The position numbers and the translations under genes are program-made. Below are positions 1 to 4,998 of a stretch of 5,568 nt of DNA, one piece after another. The notes beneath the pieces were generated by a model that did no database searches, had not been told where the DNA came from, and saw only the letters and a list, made by a program, of their open reading frames with translations. Source of the stretch: Candidatus Hydrogenedentota bacterium (GTDB lineage: Bacteria > Hydrogenedentota > Hydrogenedentia > Hydrogenedentales > SLHB01); assembly GCA_003552765.1 (NCBI GenBank), contig PUOI01000294.1, positions 1-5,568 of the forward strand. The letters run 5' to 3'. Numbering within the stretch: the first letter of the stretch is position 1; every line of letters starts with the position of its first letter.

Positions 1-69
1 AAGGCCGTATCGAGGCGGCGGTATATATGCCGGCAAGATACCGGCGGTACGAATACAGCCCCCGGCCCT
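1..69. repeat. Interspersed direct repeat, copy 1 (possibly cut by window edge)
   Basis: Positions 1-69 match 125-193 with about 5 differences. The unit begins AAGGCCGT, carries a GGCGGTATATATGCCGGC stretch, then GCCGG-N-CCGGCGGTACGAATAC, and ends in a CCCCCGGC run. Its inner part (28-53) is a near-palindromic GCCGGC-type core. Because the window starts at or inside the unit, the true left boundary is unknown and more copies may lie upstream. This looks like a genome-wide REP-type intergenic repeat rather than a gene; its translation gives only low-complexity, repeat-derived peptide. Confidence 0.75.
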
Positions 70-79
70 TTCGGGCGCG

Positions 80-95
80 CCCCCTTCGAAGGGGG
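80..95. repeat. Perfect 16-bp palindrome CCCCCTTCGAAGGGGG
   Basis: Five C, TTCGAA, five G: a perfect inverted repeat with no central spacer, lying between the direct repeat copy 1 and the inverted REP-like unit. As RNA it could only form a short GC stem with a TTCGAA loop; no T run follows. It may be the junction or centre of the repeat cluster, or a protein binding site. No function can be assigned. Confidence 0.6.
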
Positions 96-121
96 TTCGT
101 AGCGCCGGCGTCTCGCCGGCA
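96..121 (+). repeat. Inverted related 26-bp REP-like unit
   Basis: The segment reads TTCGTA-GC-GCCGGC-GTCTC-GCCGGC-A. The reverse complement of 152-177 has the same layout, TTCGTA-CC-GCCGGC-ATCCT-GCCGGC-A, matching at 22 of 26 positions; the reverse complement of 28-53 also matches at 22 of 26. Three units of one family are therefore present, one in plus and two in minus orientation, an arrangement like a bacterial BIME (paired REP units). A role in mRNA 3'-end stability or protein binding is inference only. Confidence 0.65.
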
Positions 122-124
122 AGA

Positions 125-193
125 AAGGCCGTGTCGAGGCGGCGGTATATATGCCGGCAGGATGCCGGCGGTACGAATACATCCCCCGGCTCT
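125..193. repeat. Interspersed direct repeat, copy 2
   Basis: Second copy of the ~69-bp unit seen at 1-69, starting 124 bp later. Differences are mostly A/G or C/T substitutions (for example at 133, 160 and 164), which suggests a recent duplication or homogenisation. The part at 152-177 is the complementary-strand version of the 26-bp unit at 96-121, so that pair can fold into a larger structure if transcribed. Confidence 0.75.
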
Positions 194-258
194 ATTCTAT
201 TGTGCGTCATGCCGGAGACAGTATGGAGCAGTTGCCAGATGAATCGCACATGGCATCA

Positions 259-287
259 TTCCGGAATCCGTGAATCTATGCGATAAT
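259..287 (+). promoter_or_regulatory. Weak candidate promoter for the oxidoreductase gene
   Basis: GATAAT at 282-287 matches the sigma70 -10 consensus at 5 of 6 positions and lies about 60 bp before the chosen start. The -35 position 17 bp upstream (TTCCGG, 259-264) is poor. It is the best candidate I see in the 194-334 gap, which otherwise holds nothing recognisable. Low confidence. Confidence 0.25.
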
Positions 288-334
288 GAGGGCCGTAATC
301 GTGACGCGAAGGCCTCGACAGGAAGACGCATGGC

Positions 335-340
335 AGGAGG
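335..340 (+). promoter_or_regulatory. Shine-Dalgarno site that fixes the oxidoreductase start
   Basis: A perfect AGGAGG lies 8 nt before the ATG at 349. An earlier in-frame ATG at 286 would add 21 residues in front of the twin-arginine signal and has no comparable site. The ATG at 349 is therefore the start. Confidence 0.85.
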
Positions 341-348
341 GATCCAAC

Positions 349-1707
349 ATGAAGATGACGCGGCGGCGGTTTATCGGAGCGGCGGCGGGCGCGGGATTTT
401 TGCTCCTAAGGGATCCGCGATCGGCGCGCACGTACGCGGCCAACGAAACGCTAGGGGTTGCGTTGGTTGGCGCCGGAGGACGAGGAACACGGTTCGCGGA
501 GACAATGCCGGCGTTGGAGCGCGTCACGGCGGTCTGCGATGTGGATGACCATCGCGCTGAAACAGGCCTGCGCCACCTCCCGGAAGATATCCCTTATTAC
601 CACGATTTTCGCGTAATGCTGGACGAGCGGCGTGATGACATCGACGCGGTGGTGGTGTCGACGCCGGACCACACGCACGCCGTGGCCTCGGCGGCGGCGA
701 TGCAGGCAGGAAAACACGTCTTGTGCGAGAAGCCATTGACCAACACCGTCCGTGAAGCGCGGACTCTTCGCGATTTGGCGCGCGAACACGGCGTAGCCAC
801 CCAAATGGGCAATCAGGGCGGGGCTTCGGCCGCCTTCCGGGAGGCGGTGGAGATCCTTCGCGGCGGCCACATCGGGCGCATCCGCGAGGTCCATATCTGG
901 AACGAGTCCGCGGGGCCCGCCGTGGAGGAACCGCCCAAAGGCGACGATGAAGCGCCCGGCCACCTGCAATGGGACCTATGGCTTGGTCCCGCCGCCAGCC
1001 GGCCGTTTCTCTCGCCTTGGCTCTTGTGGCATAGGTGGCGCGATTTTGGTACGGGCCAATTGGGGAATTGGGGGACTCACACCGCCAATCTTCCTTTCAT
1101 GGCGCTCAACATCAACACGCTGTGGGAAGAGCAAGAGCCGGAGCCCATACGCGTGGAAGCCAAGGTGGAAGCCGTCAATCGCCTTTCCTTTCCGCGTTGG
1201 GAGATTGTAGAGTGGCATGTGCCGGCCCGGCCTGATTGGCCCCCGATCACCATCACGTGGCATAACGGGCCGGCTCCAGACTCGCGCGAATTGCTGGAAG
1301 ACCTGATGGGCAGGCGGCTCGATTGGGGCGACGCTGGGGATGAAGAATGGGCGGACTGGGCGGGCGTACTGATTGTAGGCGCCGAGGGAAAGCTCTACGC
1401 CAATGAACACAACACAAGTTATTCCCTTTTGCCCGAAGACCAGTTCCGGGACTTTGCCCCGCCCGAGCCCACGCTTTCTTCCTCGCCCGGTCATGAACAA
1501 GAATGGCTTGAAGCCTGCCGCGGCGGGCCGTCGGCCATCTCAACCTTCGATTACGCCAGTCCCTTGACCGAGTTTCTTCTGCTGGGCAACGTGGCCACGC
1601 AATTCCCGGGCGCGCTTGAATACGATCCGCGCGCTTGCCGCATCGTCAACTGCGCCGAAGCGAATGAGGCCTTGCACCGCGACTACCGTGACGGATGGAC
1701 GCTGTAA
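349..1707 (+). CDS. Tat-exported Gfo/Idh/MocA family oxidoreductase
   Basis: Predicted 452-residue NAD(P)-dependent oxidoreductase, probably acting on a sugar, polyol or sugar derivative outside the cytoplasm; the substrate cannot be read from sequence. The N-terminus has a twin-arginine signal (TRRRFIGAA, residues 4-12), a hydrophobic stretch, and a plausible cleavage site after TYA at residue 30. The Rossmann nucleotide loop GAGGRG is at 41-46. The family hallmark EKP is at 127-129, with Lys128 the usual catalytic lysine. GNWGTHTAN at 239-247 supplies the conserved histidine of the C-terminal domain. The end (SPGHEQEWLEAC from about 379, FDYASPLTEF, NCAEAN, YRDGW) matches the Tat-signal subfamily that is greatly expanded in Planctomycetota and relatives. 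Length is normal and the gene looks intact. It stands alone on the plus strand and converges on the ceramidase-like gene. Family assignment is secure; substrate is unknown. Confidence 0.93.
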   Translation: MKMTRRRFIGAAAGAGFLLLRDPRSARTYAANETLGVALVGAGGRGTRFAETMPALERVTAVCDVDDHRAETGLRHLPEDIPYYHDFRVMLDERRDDIDAVVVSTPDHTHAVASAAAMQAGKHVLCEKPLTNTVREARTLRDLAREHGVATQMGNQGGASAAFREAVEILRGGHIGRIREVHIWNESAGPAVEEPPKGDDEAPGHLQWDLWLGPAASRPFLSPWLLWHRWRDFGTGQLGNWGTHTANLPFMALNINTLWEEQEPEPIRVEAKVEAVNRLSFPRWEIVEWHVPARPDWPPITITWHNGPAPDSRELLEDLMGRRLDWGDAGDEEWADWAGVLIVGAEGKLYANEHNTSYSLLPEDQFRDFAPPEPTLSSSPGHEQEWLEACRGGPSAISTFDYASPLTEFLLLGNVATQFPGALEYDPRACRIVNCAEANEALHRDYRDGWTL

Positions 1708-1741
1708 AGCTGAAGCCTCCGGCATGCCCCTAATCGGAGCG

Positions 1742-1788
1742 GACGCTGCCGCCACAATGTCCCGCGTAAGGAACGGGGCGGCAACGTC
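1742..1788. terminator. Long hairpin between convergent genes, possible two-way terminator
   Basis: GACGCTGCCGCC (1742-1753) and GGCGGCAACGTC (1777-1788) form a 12-bp stem around a 23-nt loop. Read on the plus strand there is one C-A mismatch; read on the minus strand that position becomes a G-U wobble, so the stem is fully paired in the minus transcript. It sits between two converging stop codons, where a bidirectional terminator would be expected. No T run follows on either side, so classic intrinsic termination is not demonstrated. Confidence 0.4.
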
Positions 1789-1808
1789 TACCCGTGGAAC
1801 GATTCGGC

Positions 1809-3266
1809 TTAGAGGTCCGCATCAAGCCTGTCATGGAGGGCGTGTAGCATTTCCACGGCGCCATCGATCATGGCTTCCCCGCCGCCCGGGGCGAGGCGCG
1901 AGTTGATGGCCTCGTAGTCCCCTTGGCGGAACGCTTCTTCCGTGGGCACATAGGCGATATTGGCGTTGGCCAGCTCGATAAGCATGGTGTGAGGGAACGG
2001 CGACCGCTCCTTAAGGTCCAGGCCCAGCTCCACGAACACCTCGCCGGGCATGGTGACGATGGCCGTATCGGGGCTCAGGCCGATGGCTTGAATCTCGACC
2101 GCGAGCACCCATGGTTCGCCCGAGGCGGCCGGTGGAATGACATTGCCCAAGCGATAGACCGCCTCGTCTTCGCGGGCCCGGTGCAACGACAGGATCTTGT
2201 TCGCCCGGCGTTGTTGGAGGAAGGAACGCTCTTGTGGGTAAAGATCGTCCTCTGGATAGGCTTGCGCCCATTCCAGCTCGTCTTCCGTATAGTCTTGCAG
2301 GGGCAAGAAGAGTGTGCGCGACTCCACCGTCAGCGCCGGGGAAAGATCCGTCCCCTCATCCAAGTTGGCGCGGATGGTTTCTCCCACTGCTTCGCCGATT
2401 TCTTGGGTGGAAAGCCGGTCTTCGCTATTCACGTCAATGTGGTTGATGTCCCCCGAGGCGCCGAGCCCAAACAGGGACACGAAGGCTGGCCCGAATTCTT
2501 CCTGCAAAACTTGTTCAATATGATGCGGATAGTCGGCGCTATACTCCGTGCCGCCCACGGTGTCGAGGTGATTGGCGAAGTTGGTCAACGCGCCTTGTGC
2601 TTCGCCGTCTTCGCCGCGGAAGAGGACGGTGAGCGTCTCCGGGTCGATGGGGCCCACGGGCCGCACGATGTCCGGATTCAACGGGCCCGGATTGAAGCGC
2701 ACCGTCCCGTTCTTCATCAGAAAGCGGCGATTAAAGGACACGCCGTCTTCCTCCCCGCGGACTAGCTCAAGGGACACGGCAGCCGCCTCGGCATGGGCAT
2801 CAATGGCGGCGCCTGCCGCTTGCTCGATGAGCGCCGCCACGTACCCTTGCTCGAGTTCCTCCGTTAGTTCGCCGGCCTCGTCCGCCTCCACATAGTCGCG
2901 CAGGTCTCCCGAAAAACTTGGGCCAGTGTGCGTGTGGGTGGCCGCGACCCCGATATGCTCGAACGGAATGCCTGTCTCCCCGGCCACCCGCGAACGAATC
3001 CGTTTAGAAAGAGCGCGGGGGACAACGATGATGTCGCACATGATGAGCGCGGCCGTTTCATTTCCTTGCCGCAGCACCAATGCCTTGGCCTGAAGAGGAT
3101 CGTTTACCCCCGTGCTTTCTCCTCGGTAATGGCCGTACCCGGTGTCCGGGGTAATGTCGCGTGCGGCGAGCCCTGCTTCAAGGGGTTCGGCCGCGTGCGA
3201 TGCCGCGTTTACGCCAGCAAAAACCACCGCGCACACCGCGAACGCCCCTAACATCGTCTTGTTCAT
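1809..3266 (-). CDS. Secreted neutral/alkaline ceramidase-like hydrolase
   Basis: Predicted 485-residue protein of the neutral/alkaline non-lysosomal ceramidase family (N-terminal catalytic domain), zinc amidases that split an N-acyl bond. It starts with a Sec signal peptide (hydrophobic residues about 5-22, likely cleavage near SHAA at 23-26). Expected zinc-site motifs are present: AATHTHTGP at 108-116 (His111 and His113), NFANHLD at 229-235 (His233), PGE at 407-409 (Glu409), and the tyrosine of NIAYVP at 436-441 (Tyr439). The FGLGASGDIN segment at 266-275 corresponds to the family's GAAGDVNP-like loop. At 485 residues it is shorter than the roughly 650-700-residue Pseudomonas-type enzyme and seems to lack that C-terminal domain, like the short forms common in Planctomycetota. 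The ATG has AAGGAG 9 nt upstream (3276-3281). Ceramide as substrate is not proven; another N-acyl or ester substrate is possible. Confidence 0.88.
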   Translation of the reverse strand: MNKTMLGAFAVCAVVFAGVNAASHAAEPLEAGLAARDITPDTGYGHYRGESTGVNDPLQAKALVLRQGNETAALIMCDIIVVPRALSKRIRSRVAGETGIPFEHIGVAATHTHTGPSFSGDLRDYVEADEAGELTEELEQGYVAALIEQAAGAAIDAHAEAAAVSLELVRGEEDGVSFNRRFLMKNGTVRFNPGPLNPDIVRPVGPIDPETLTVLFRGEDGEAQGALTNFANHLDTVGGTEYSADYPHHIEQVLQEEFGPAFVSLFGLGASGDINHIDVNSEDRLSTQEIGEAVGETIRANLDEGTDLSPALTVESRTLFLPLQDYTEDELEWAQAYPEDDLYPQERSFLQQRRANKILSLHRAREDEAVYRLGNVIPPAASGEPWVLAVEIQAIGLSPDTAIVTMPGEVFVELGLDLKERSPFPHTMLIELANANIAYVPTEEAFRQGDYEAINSRLAPGGGEAMIDGAVEMLHALHDRLDADL

Positions 3267-3332
3267 GAGTCTCGTCTCCTTGTCTTGGGTGCATGGGAAA
3301 CGGCGGTTTCACGCGAAGAACAAGGAAGGGAG

Positions 3333-3581
3333 CTACTCTTCCTTCGGCAGCTTGGAGTGCGTGCCGTCGCATAGCGGCATTGCCGCGCTGTGTTTGCACA
3401 TGCACAGCGCGTACGTCTTACGCGTCTCCACGGTCAGCATTTTAGGGCTGAACCCGGTCCCTTTATGTGAGCCGTCGCACCACGGCTGGTCCTGCGACAA
3501 CCCGCAGGCGCAACACGCATACGAGCCTGGTTCAAGATCGAGCACAGCCGGTTTTGACCCGGCCAATTTGGGCTTATCCAT
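3333..3581 (-). CDS. Double CDGSH-type [2Fe-2S] protein
   Basis: Small 82-residue protein with two complete CDGSH iron-sulfur motifs, C-x-C-x2-S-x3-P-x-C-D-G-S/T-H. The first has ligands Cys24, Cys26, Cys35 and His39 (ending WCDGSH); the second has Cys60, Cys62, Cys71 and His75 (ending LCDGTH). Each should bind one redox-active, acid-labile [2Fe-2S] cluster with three-cysteine, one-histidine coordination. No signal or membrane segment is seen, so it is a soluble cytoplasmic protein resembling the two-motif CISD3-like bacterial forms. The end is a charged KLPKEE tail. The ATG at 3581 is chosen over an upstream TTG because of ribosome-site spacing. It lies 28 bp after the ClpP-type gene and 66 bp before the ceramidase-like gene, same strand. 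Physiological role is unknown: electron transfer, cluster transfer or redox sensing are the family's proposed roles. Confidence 0.92.
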   Translation of the reverse strand: MDKPKLAGSKPAVLDLEPGSYACCACGLSQDQPWCDGSHKGTGFSPKMLTVETRKTYALCMCKHSAAMPLCDGTHSKLPKEE

Positions 3582-3587
3582 GCACAA

Positions 3588-3593
3588 TTCCTT
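3588..3593 (-). promoter_or_regulatory. Shine-Dalgarno site that fixes the CDGSH gene start
   Basis: On the minus strand AAGGAA is followed by TTGTGC and then ATG, giving a 6-nt spacer to the ATG at 3581. The alternative TTG start at 3587 would touch the site with no spacer, so ATG is preferred. Confidence 0.65.
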
Positions 3594-3609
3594 CCGTTCG
3601 CGCGGCGTG

Positions 3610-4206
3610 TTAGTCCAGTTCCTTGACGCTTGAGATGACCCGCGTGATGATTCCGTAGTTGCAGGCCTCTTCCGCCGACATCCAGAAATTGCGGTCGCTA
3701 TCCTGACGGATCCGCTCTTCGGTCTGTCCCGTTTCTTCGGCCAGGAGCTTGTTTAGTTTTTCGCGGATCTTCACCATCTCCTGGGCTTCAATACGGATGT
3801 CGGACAAGTGACCGCCCGCGCCGCCGCTGGGCTGATGCAACAAGAATCGCGTATTGGGAAAGGCGAAACGGTTCTCCCGCGCGGCCCCAAACAAGATGGG
3901 CACCGCGATACTCGCCACCCATCCCGCTCCGACGGCCTTGATCTCCGAATGCAACGCATAGCGCATCACGTCATGAATGGCGTATCCCGCATCCACATGG
4001 CCGCCCTGTGACGTAATCATCACCCGGATGGGGTCATGCGATTCCGCGTCCAGGATCAGCAACTGCGAGATAACCCGCTCCGCCAGCTCCTGGTCCACTT
4101 GGCCGCTAATCAGGACCGTGCGCGCTTTCAATAGCCGCATGGCCAGCGGTATTGCGTGTTGGGCGTTTTCTTGTTCTTCTTGGGAAACGTACATAGACAC
4201 AATCAT
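3610..4206 (-). CDS. clpP: ClpP-type serine peptidase with Ser-His-Asn triad
   Basis: Predicted 198-residue ClpP-family peptidase, normally a self-assembling barrel that degrades proteins fed in by a ClpX- or ClpC-type unfoldase in the cytoplasm. The catalytic serine is Ser99 in GWVASIAV and the histidine is His124 in LLHQPSGG. Aligned on SAEEA, the usual catalytic aspartate position (RDxF) holds Asn173 in DRNFWMSAEEA. The substrate-strand motif reads SQGGHVDAG (66-74) instead of the usual SPGGSVxAG. These three signatures match the Listeria ClpP1 subtype as I remember it, which has a Ser-His-Asn triad and works mainly with a canonical ClpP partner. No propeptide is evident. The start is uncertain: AAAGG directly abuts ATG 4206, so a GTG at 4200 or ATG at 4194 may be used. 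First gene of the minus-strand cluster. No unfoldase gene is adjacent. Confidence 0.9.
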   Translation of the reverse strand: MIVSMYVSQEEQENAQHAIPLAMRLLKARTVLISGQVDQELAERVISQLLILDAESHDPIRVMITSQGGHVDAGYAIHDVMRYALHSEIKAVGAGWVASIAVPILFGAARENRFAFPNTRFLLHQPSGGAGGHLSDIRIEAQEMVKIREKLNKLLAEETGQTEERIRQDSDRNFWMSAEEACNYGIITRVISSVKELD

Positions 4207-4279
4207 CCTTTCGGACAGATATTCGCAGCCGTGGTTCAGAATTGGATAGGCATGCTAGACAGGGGTGAAACTGCACGGT

Positions 4280-4309
4280 ATTGTGCCACTGCCTGGCGCC
4301 ACACTTCAA
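4280..4309 (-). promoter_or_regulatory. Weak candidate promoter for the ClpP gene cluster
   Basis: On the minus strand TTGAAG (4304-4309) and CACAAT (4280-4285) are separated by 18 bp; each matches consensus at 4 of 6 positions. It lies about 75 bp before the peptidase start. It is only the best sigma70-like pair noticed by eye. Confidence 0.2.
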
Positions 4310-4518
4310 CTTCCCGAATCCGCAAGATCCCGGCCCAAGCGTCCCGGCGCCCCAACCCAGTTGCAGCGGCGCACTCACGGTGGCGTGACATGGCACTCGT
4401 ACCATTCAGAATCGTGGGTAGCGCCGGTTCGTTGTGTCATGACCTAGAGGCGGACCGGGCCGCCATTGGGGAACAAGGGCCGGACAGAACGACAGGGCGA
4501 AGACAGATCCGTTATGCA

Positions 4519-4570
4519 GGTGGACCCAATCTGATCCGCATGAAGTGGACCTTTCAGGGGAAGTGACCCA
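4519..4570. repeat. GGTCCACTT-like short repeats, possible decayed insertion-sequence end
   Basis: Read on the minus strand, GGGTCACTT (4561-4569), AGGTCCACTT (4543-4552) and GGGTCCACCT (4518-4527) occur in one orientation, 18-24 bp apart. Repeated GGGTCACTT or GGTCCACTT words are typical, from memory, of the multi-repeat ends of IS21-family elements. No istA or istB coding sequence is visible, so at most this is a remnant. Low confidence. Confidence 0.25.
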
Positions 4571-4742
4571 ACGCCGCGCAGGGAATGGGTGACCATGCAA
4601 ACGAATGCAAATACCCATGCGGACGGGGCAAGTCCGTGGCTGGCTGAGGTTTCCGGGCGTGGTTCAGCGCGCCGCCACACTGGGTTAATACAGGGAAAGG
4701 TTTGACCCTGGGGAGCCGGGAGGGGCTTGGGAAGGATTGTGT

Positions 4743-4765
4743 AAACACTTGCCACACAAGAGTTT
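4743..4765 (-). terminator. Hairpin just 3' of tRNA-Val, weak terminator candidate
   Basis: On the minus strand AAACTCTTG and CAAGTGTTT form a 9-bp stem with one T-T mismatch around the loop TGTGG, starting 5 nt after the encoded CCA. Only three T residues end the stem, so termination would be weak. It could also serve as a processing boundary for the tRNA precursor. Confidence 0.35.
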
Positions 4766-4770
4766 AGGAA

Positions 4771-4847
4771 TGGTGGGCGGTACTGGACTTGAACCAGTGA
4801 CCCCATGCATGTCAAGCATGTACTCTAACCACCTGAGCTAACCGCCC
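4771..4847 (-). tRNA. tRNA-Val (anticodon GAC), CCA encoded
   Basis: A complete 77-nt cloverleaf is visible on the minus strand. The acceptor stem GGGCGGT pairs with ACCGCCC. The D arm opens with GCTC and closes with GAGT. The anticodon stem CATGC/GCATG encloses loop TTGACAT with anticodon GAC (plus-strand 4811-4813), which reads GUC and GUU valine codons. The variable loop is GGGTC and the T arm ACTGG-TTCAAGT-CCAGT. The discriminator is A and CCA is encoded at 4773-4771. The last D-stem pair is a G-T wobble; otherwise the arms are regular. It is a single tRNA gene, divergent from the ars operon. Confidence 0.97.
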
Positions 4848-4866
4848 ACGAACTCTTGCTGCTGGT

Positions 4867-4896
4867 AGGGTAGCATGATTGCATGGCGAGCGTCAA
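4867..4896 (-). promoter_or_regulatory. Promoter of tRNA-Val
   Basis: On the minus strand TTGACG (4891-4896) is followed after 18 bp by TACCCT (4867-4872). Predicted transcription starts about a dozen bases before the tRNA 5' end at 4847, the usual geometry for a tRNA gene. The -10 is weak, but the -35 is a 5 of 6 match. Confidence 0.5.
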
Positions 4897-4934
4897 CCTT
4901 TTTTTCGGAGGGTTGGATCCGCGGGTGTGCGGGG

Positions 4935-4964
4935 TTGACAGGGGAAGCGCATGCGGCGTATAAT
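4935..4964 (+). promoter_or_regulatory. Consensus sigma70 promoter of arsR-arsC
   Basis: Perfect TTGACA (4935-4940), an 18-bp spacer and perfect TATAAT (4959-4964). Predicted start of transcription is near 4971, leaving a leader of about 28 nt before arsR. Such a strong promoter suits a gene pair normally held off by its own repressor. Confidence 0.85.
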
Positions 4965-4986
4965 CGCTTCGTTAGTAGGCGAAGTG
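4965..4986 (+). promoter_or_regulatory. Candidate ArsR operator dyad
   Basis: CGCTTCG (4965-4971) and CGAAGTG (4980-4986) form an inverted repeat with one mismatch and an 8-bp centre. It directly follows the -10 box and covers the expected start of transcription, where an ArsR/SmtB dimer would block RNA polymerase. Position is persuasive; the sequence itself has not been compared with known operators. Confidence 0.45.
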
Positions 4987-4988
4987 GC

Positions 4989-4992
4989 GGAG
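4989..4992 (+). promoter_or_regulatory. Shine-Dalgarno site that fixes the arsR start
   Basis: GGAG lies 6 nt before ATG 4999. The upstream in-frame ATG at 4951 falls inside the promoter spacer and would not be in the transcript, so 4999 is the start. Confidence 0.75.
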
Positions 4993-4998
4993 TGGAAG

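Larger units (their letters stand above)
4207..4770. other. 564-bp intergenic region without a convincing gene
   Basis: Open frames here are short, cross the tRNA or continue into the ClpP gene in another frame, lack ribosome sites, and resemble no protein I recognise. The region holds a weak candidate promoter (4280-4309), repeated GGTCCACTT-like words (4520-4569), a GTAGCGCCGG word at 4418-4427 shared with the left-edge repeat, and a hairpin next to the tRNA (4743-4765). It is unusually long compared with the tight spacing elsewhere, which suggests old insertion debris or an unseen RNA. Confidence 0.6.

Noticed and set aside
1..193. CRISPR array
   Set aside because: There are only two direct copies, about 69 bp each, with imperfect identity and a spacer that itself contains a related inverted unit; no cas genes are present.
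27..242. Plus-strand 71-codon open frame over the repeats
   Set aside because: It translates the two repeat copies into Arg/Pro-rich repetitive peptide, has no ribosome site, and is explained by the repeat cluster.
286..348. Upstream ATG extending the oxidoreductase by 21 residues
   Set aside because: It would bury the twin-arginine signal, and the perfect AGGAGG at 335-340 serves the ATG at 349.
1923..2765. 280-codon plus-strand open frame opposite the ceramidase-like gene
   Set aside because: It lies wholly antisense to a well-supported gene with conserved zinc motifs; long antisense frames are expected in GC-rich DNA.
4156..4566. Plus-strand 136-codon open frame in the intergenic gap
   Set aside because: It begins antisense to the start of the ClpP gene, has no supporting ribosome site, and its product shows no recognisable motif.
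4444..4815. Minus-strand 123-codon open frame
   Set aside because: Its first part is translated from the tRNA-Val gene and the rest resembles nothing known; no ribosome site.
4951..4998. ATG giving a 16-residue N-terminal extension of ArsR
   Set aside because: The codon lies within the spacer of the TTGACA/TATAAT promoter, upstream of the predicted transcript start.
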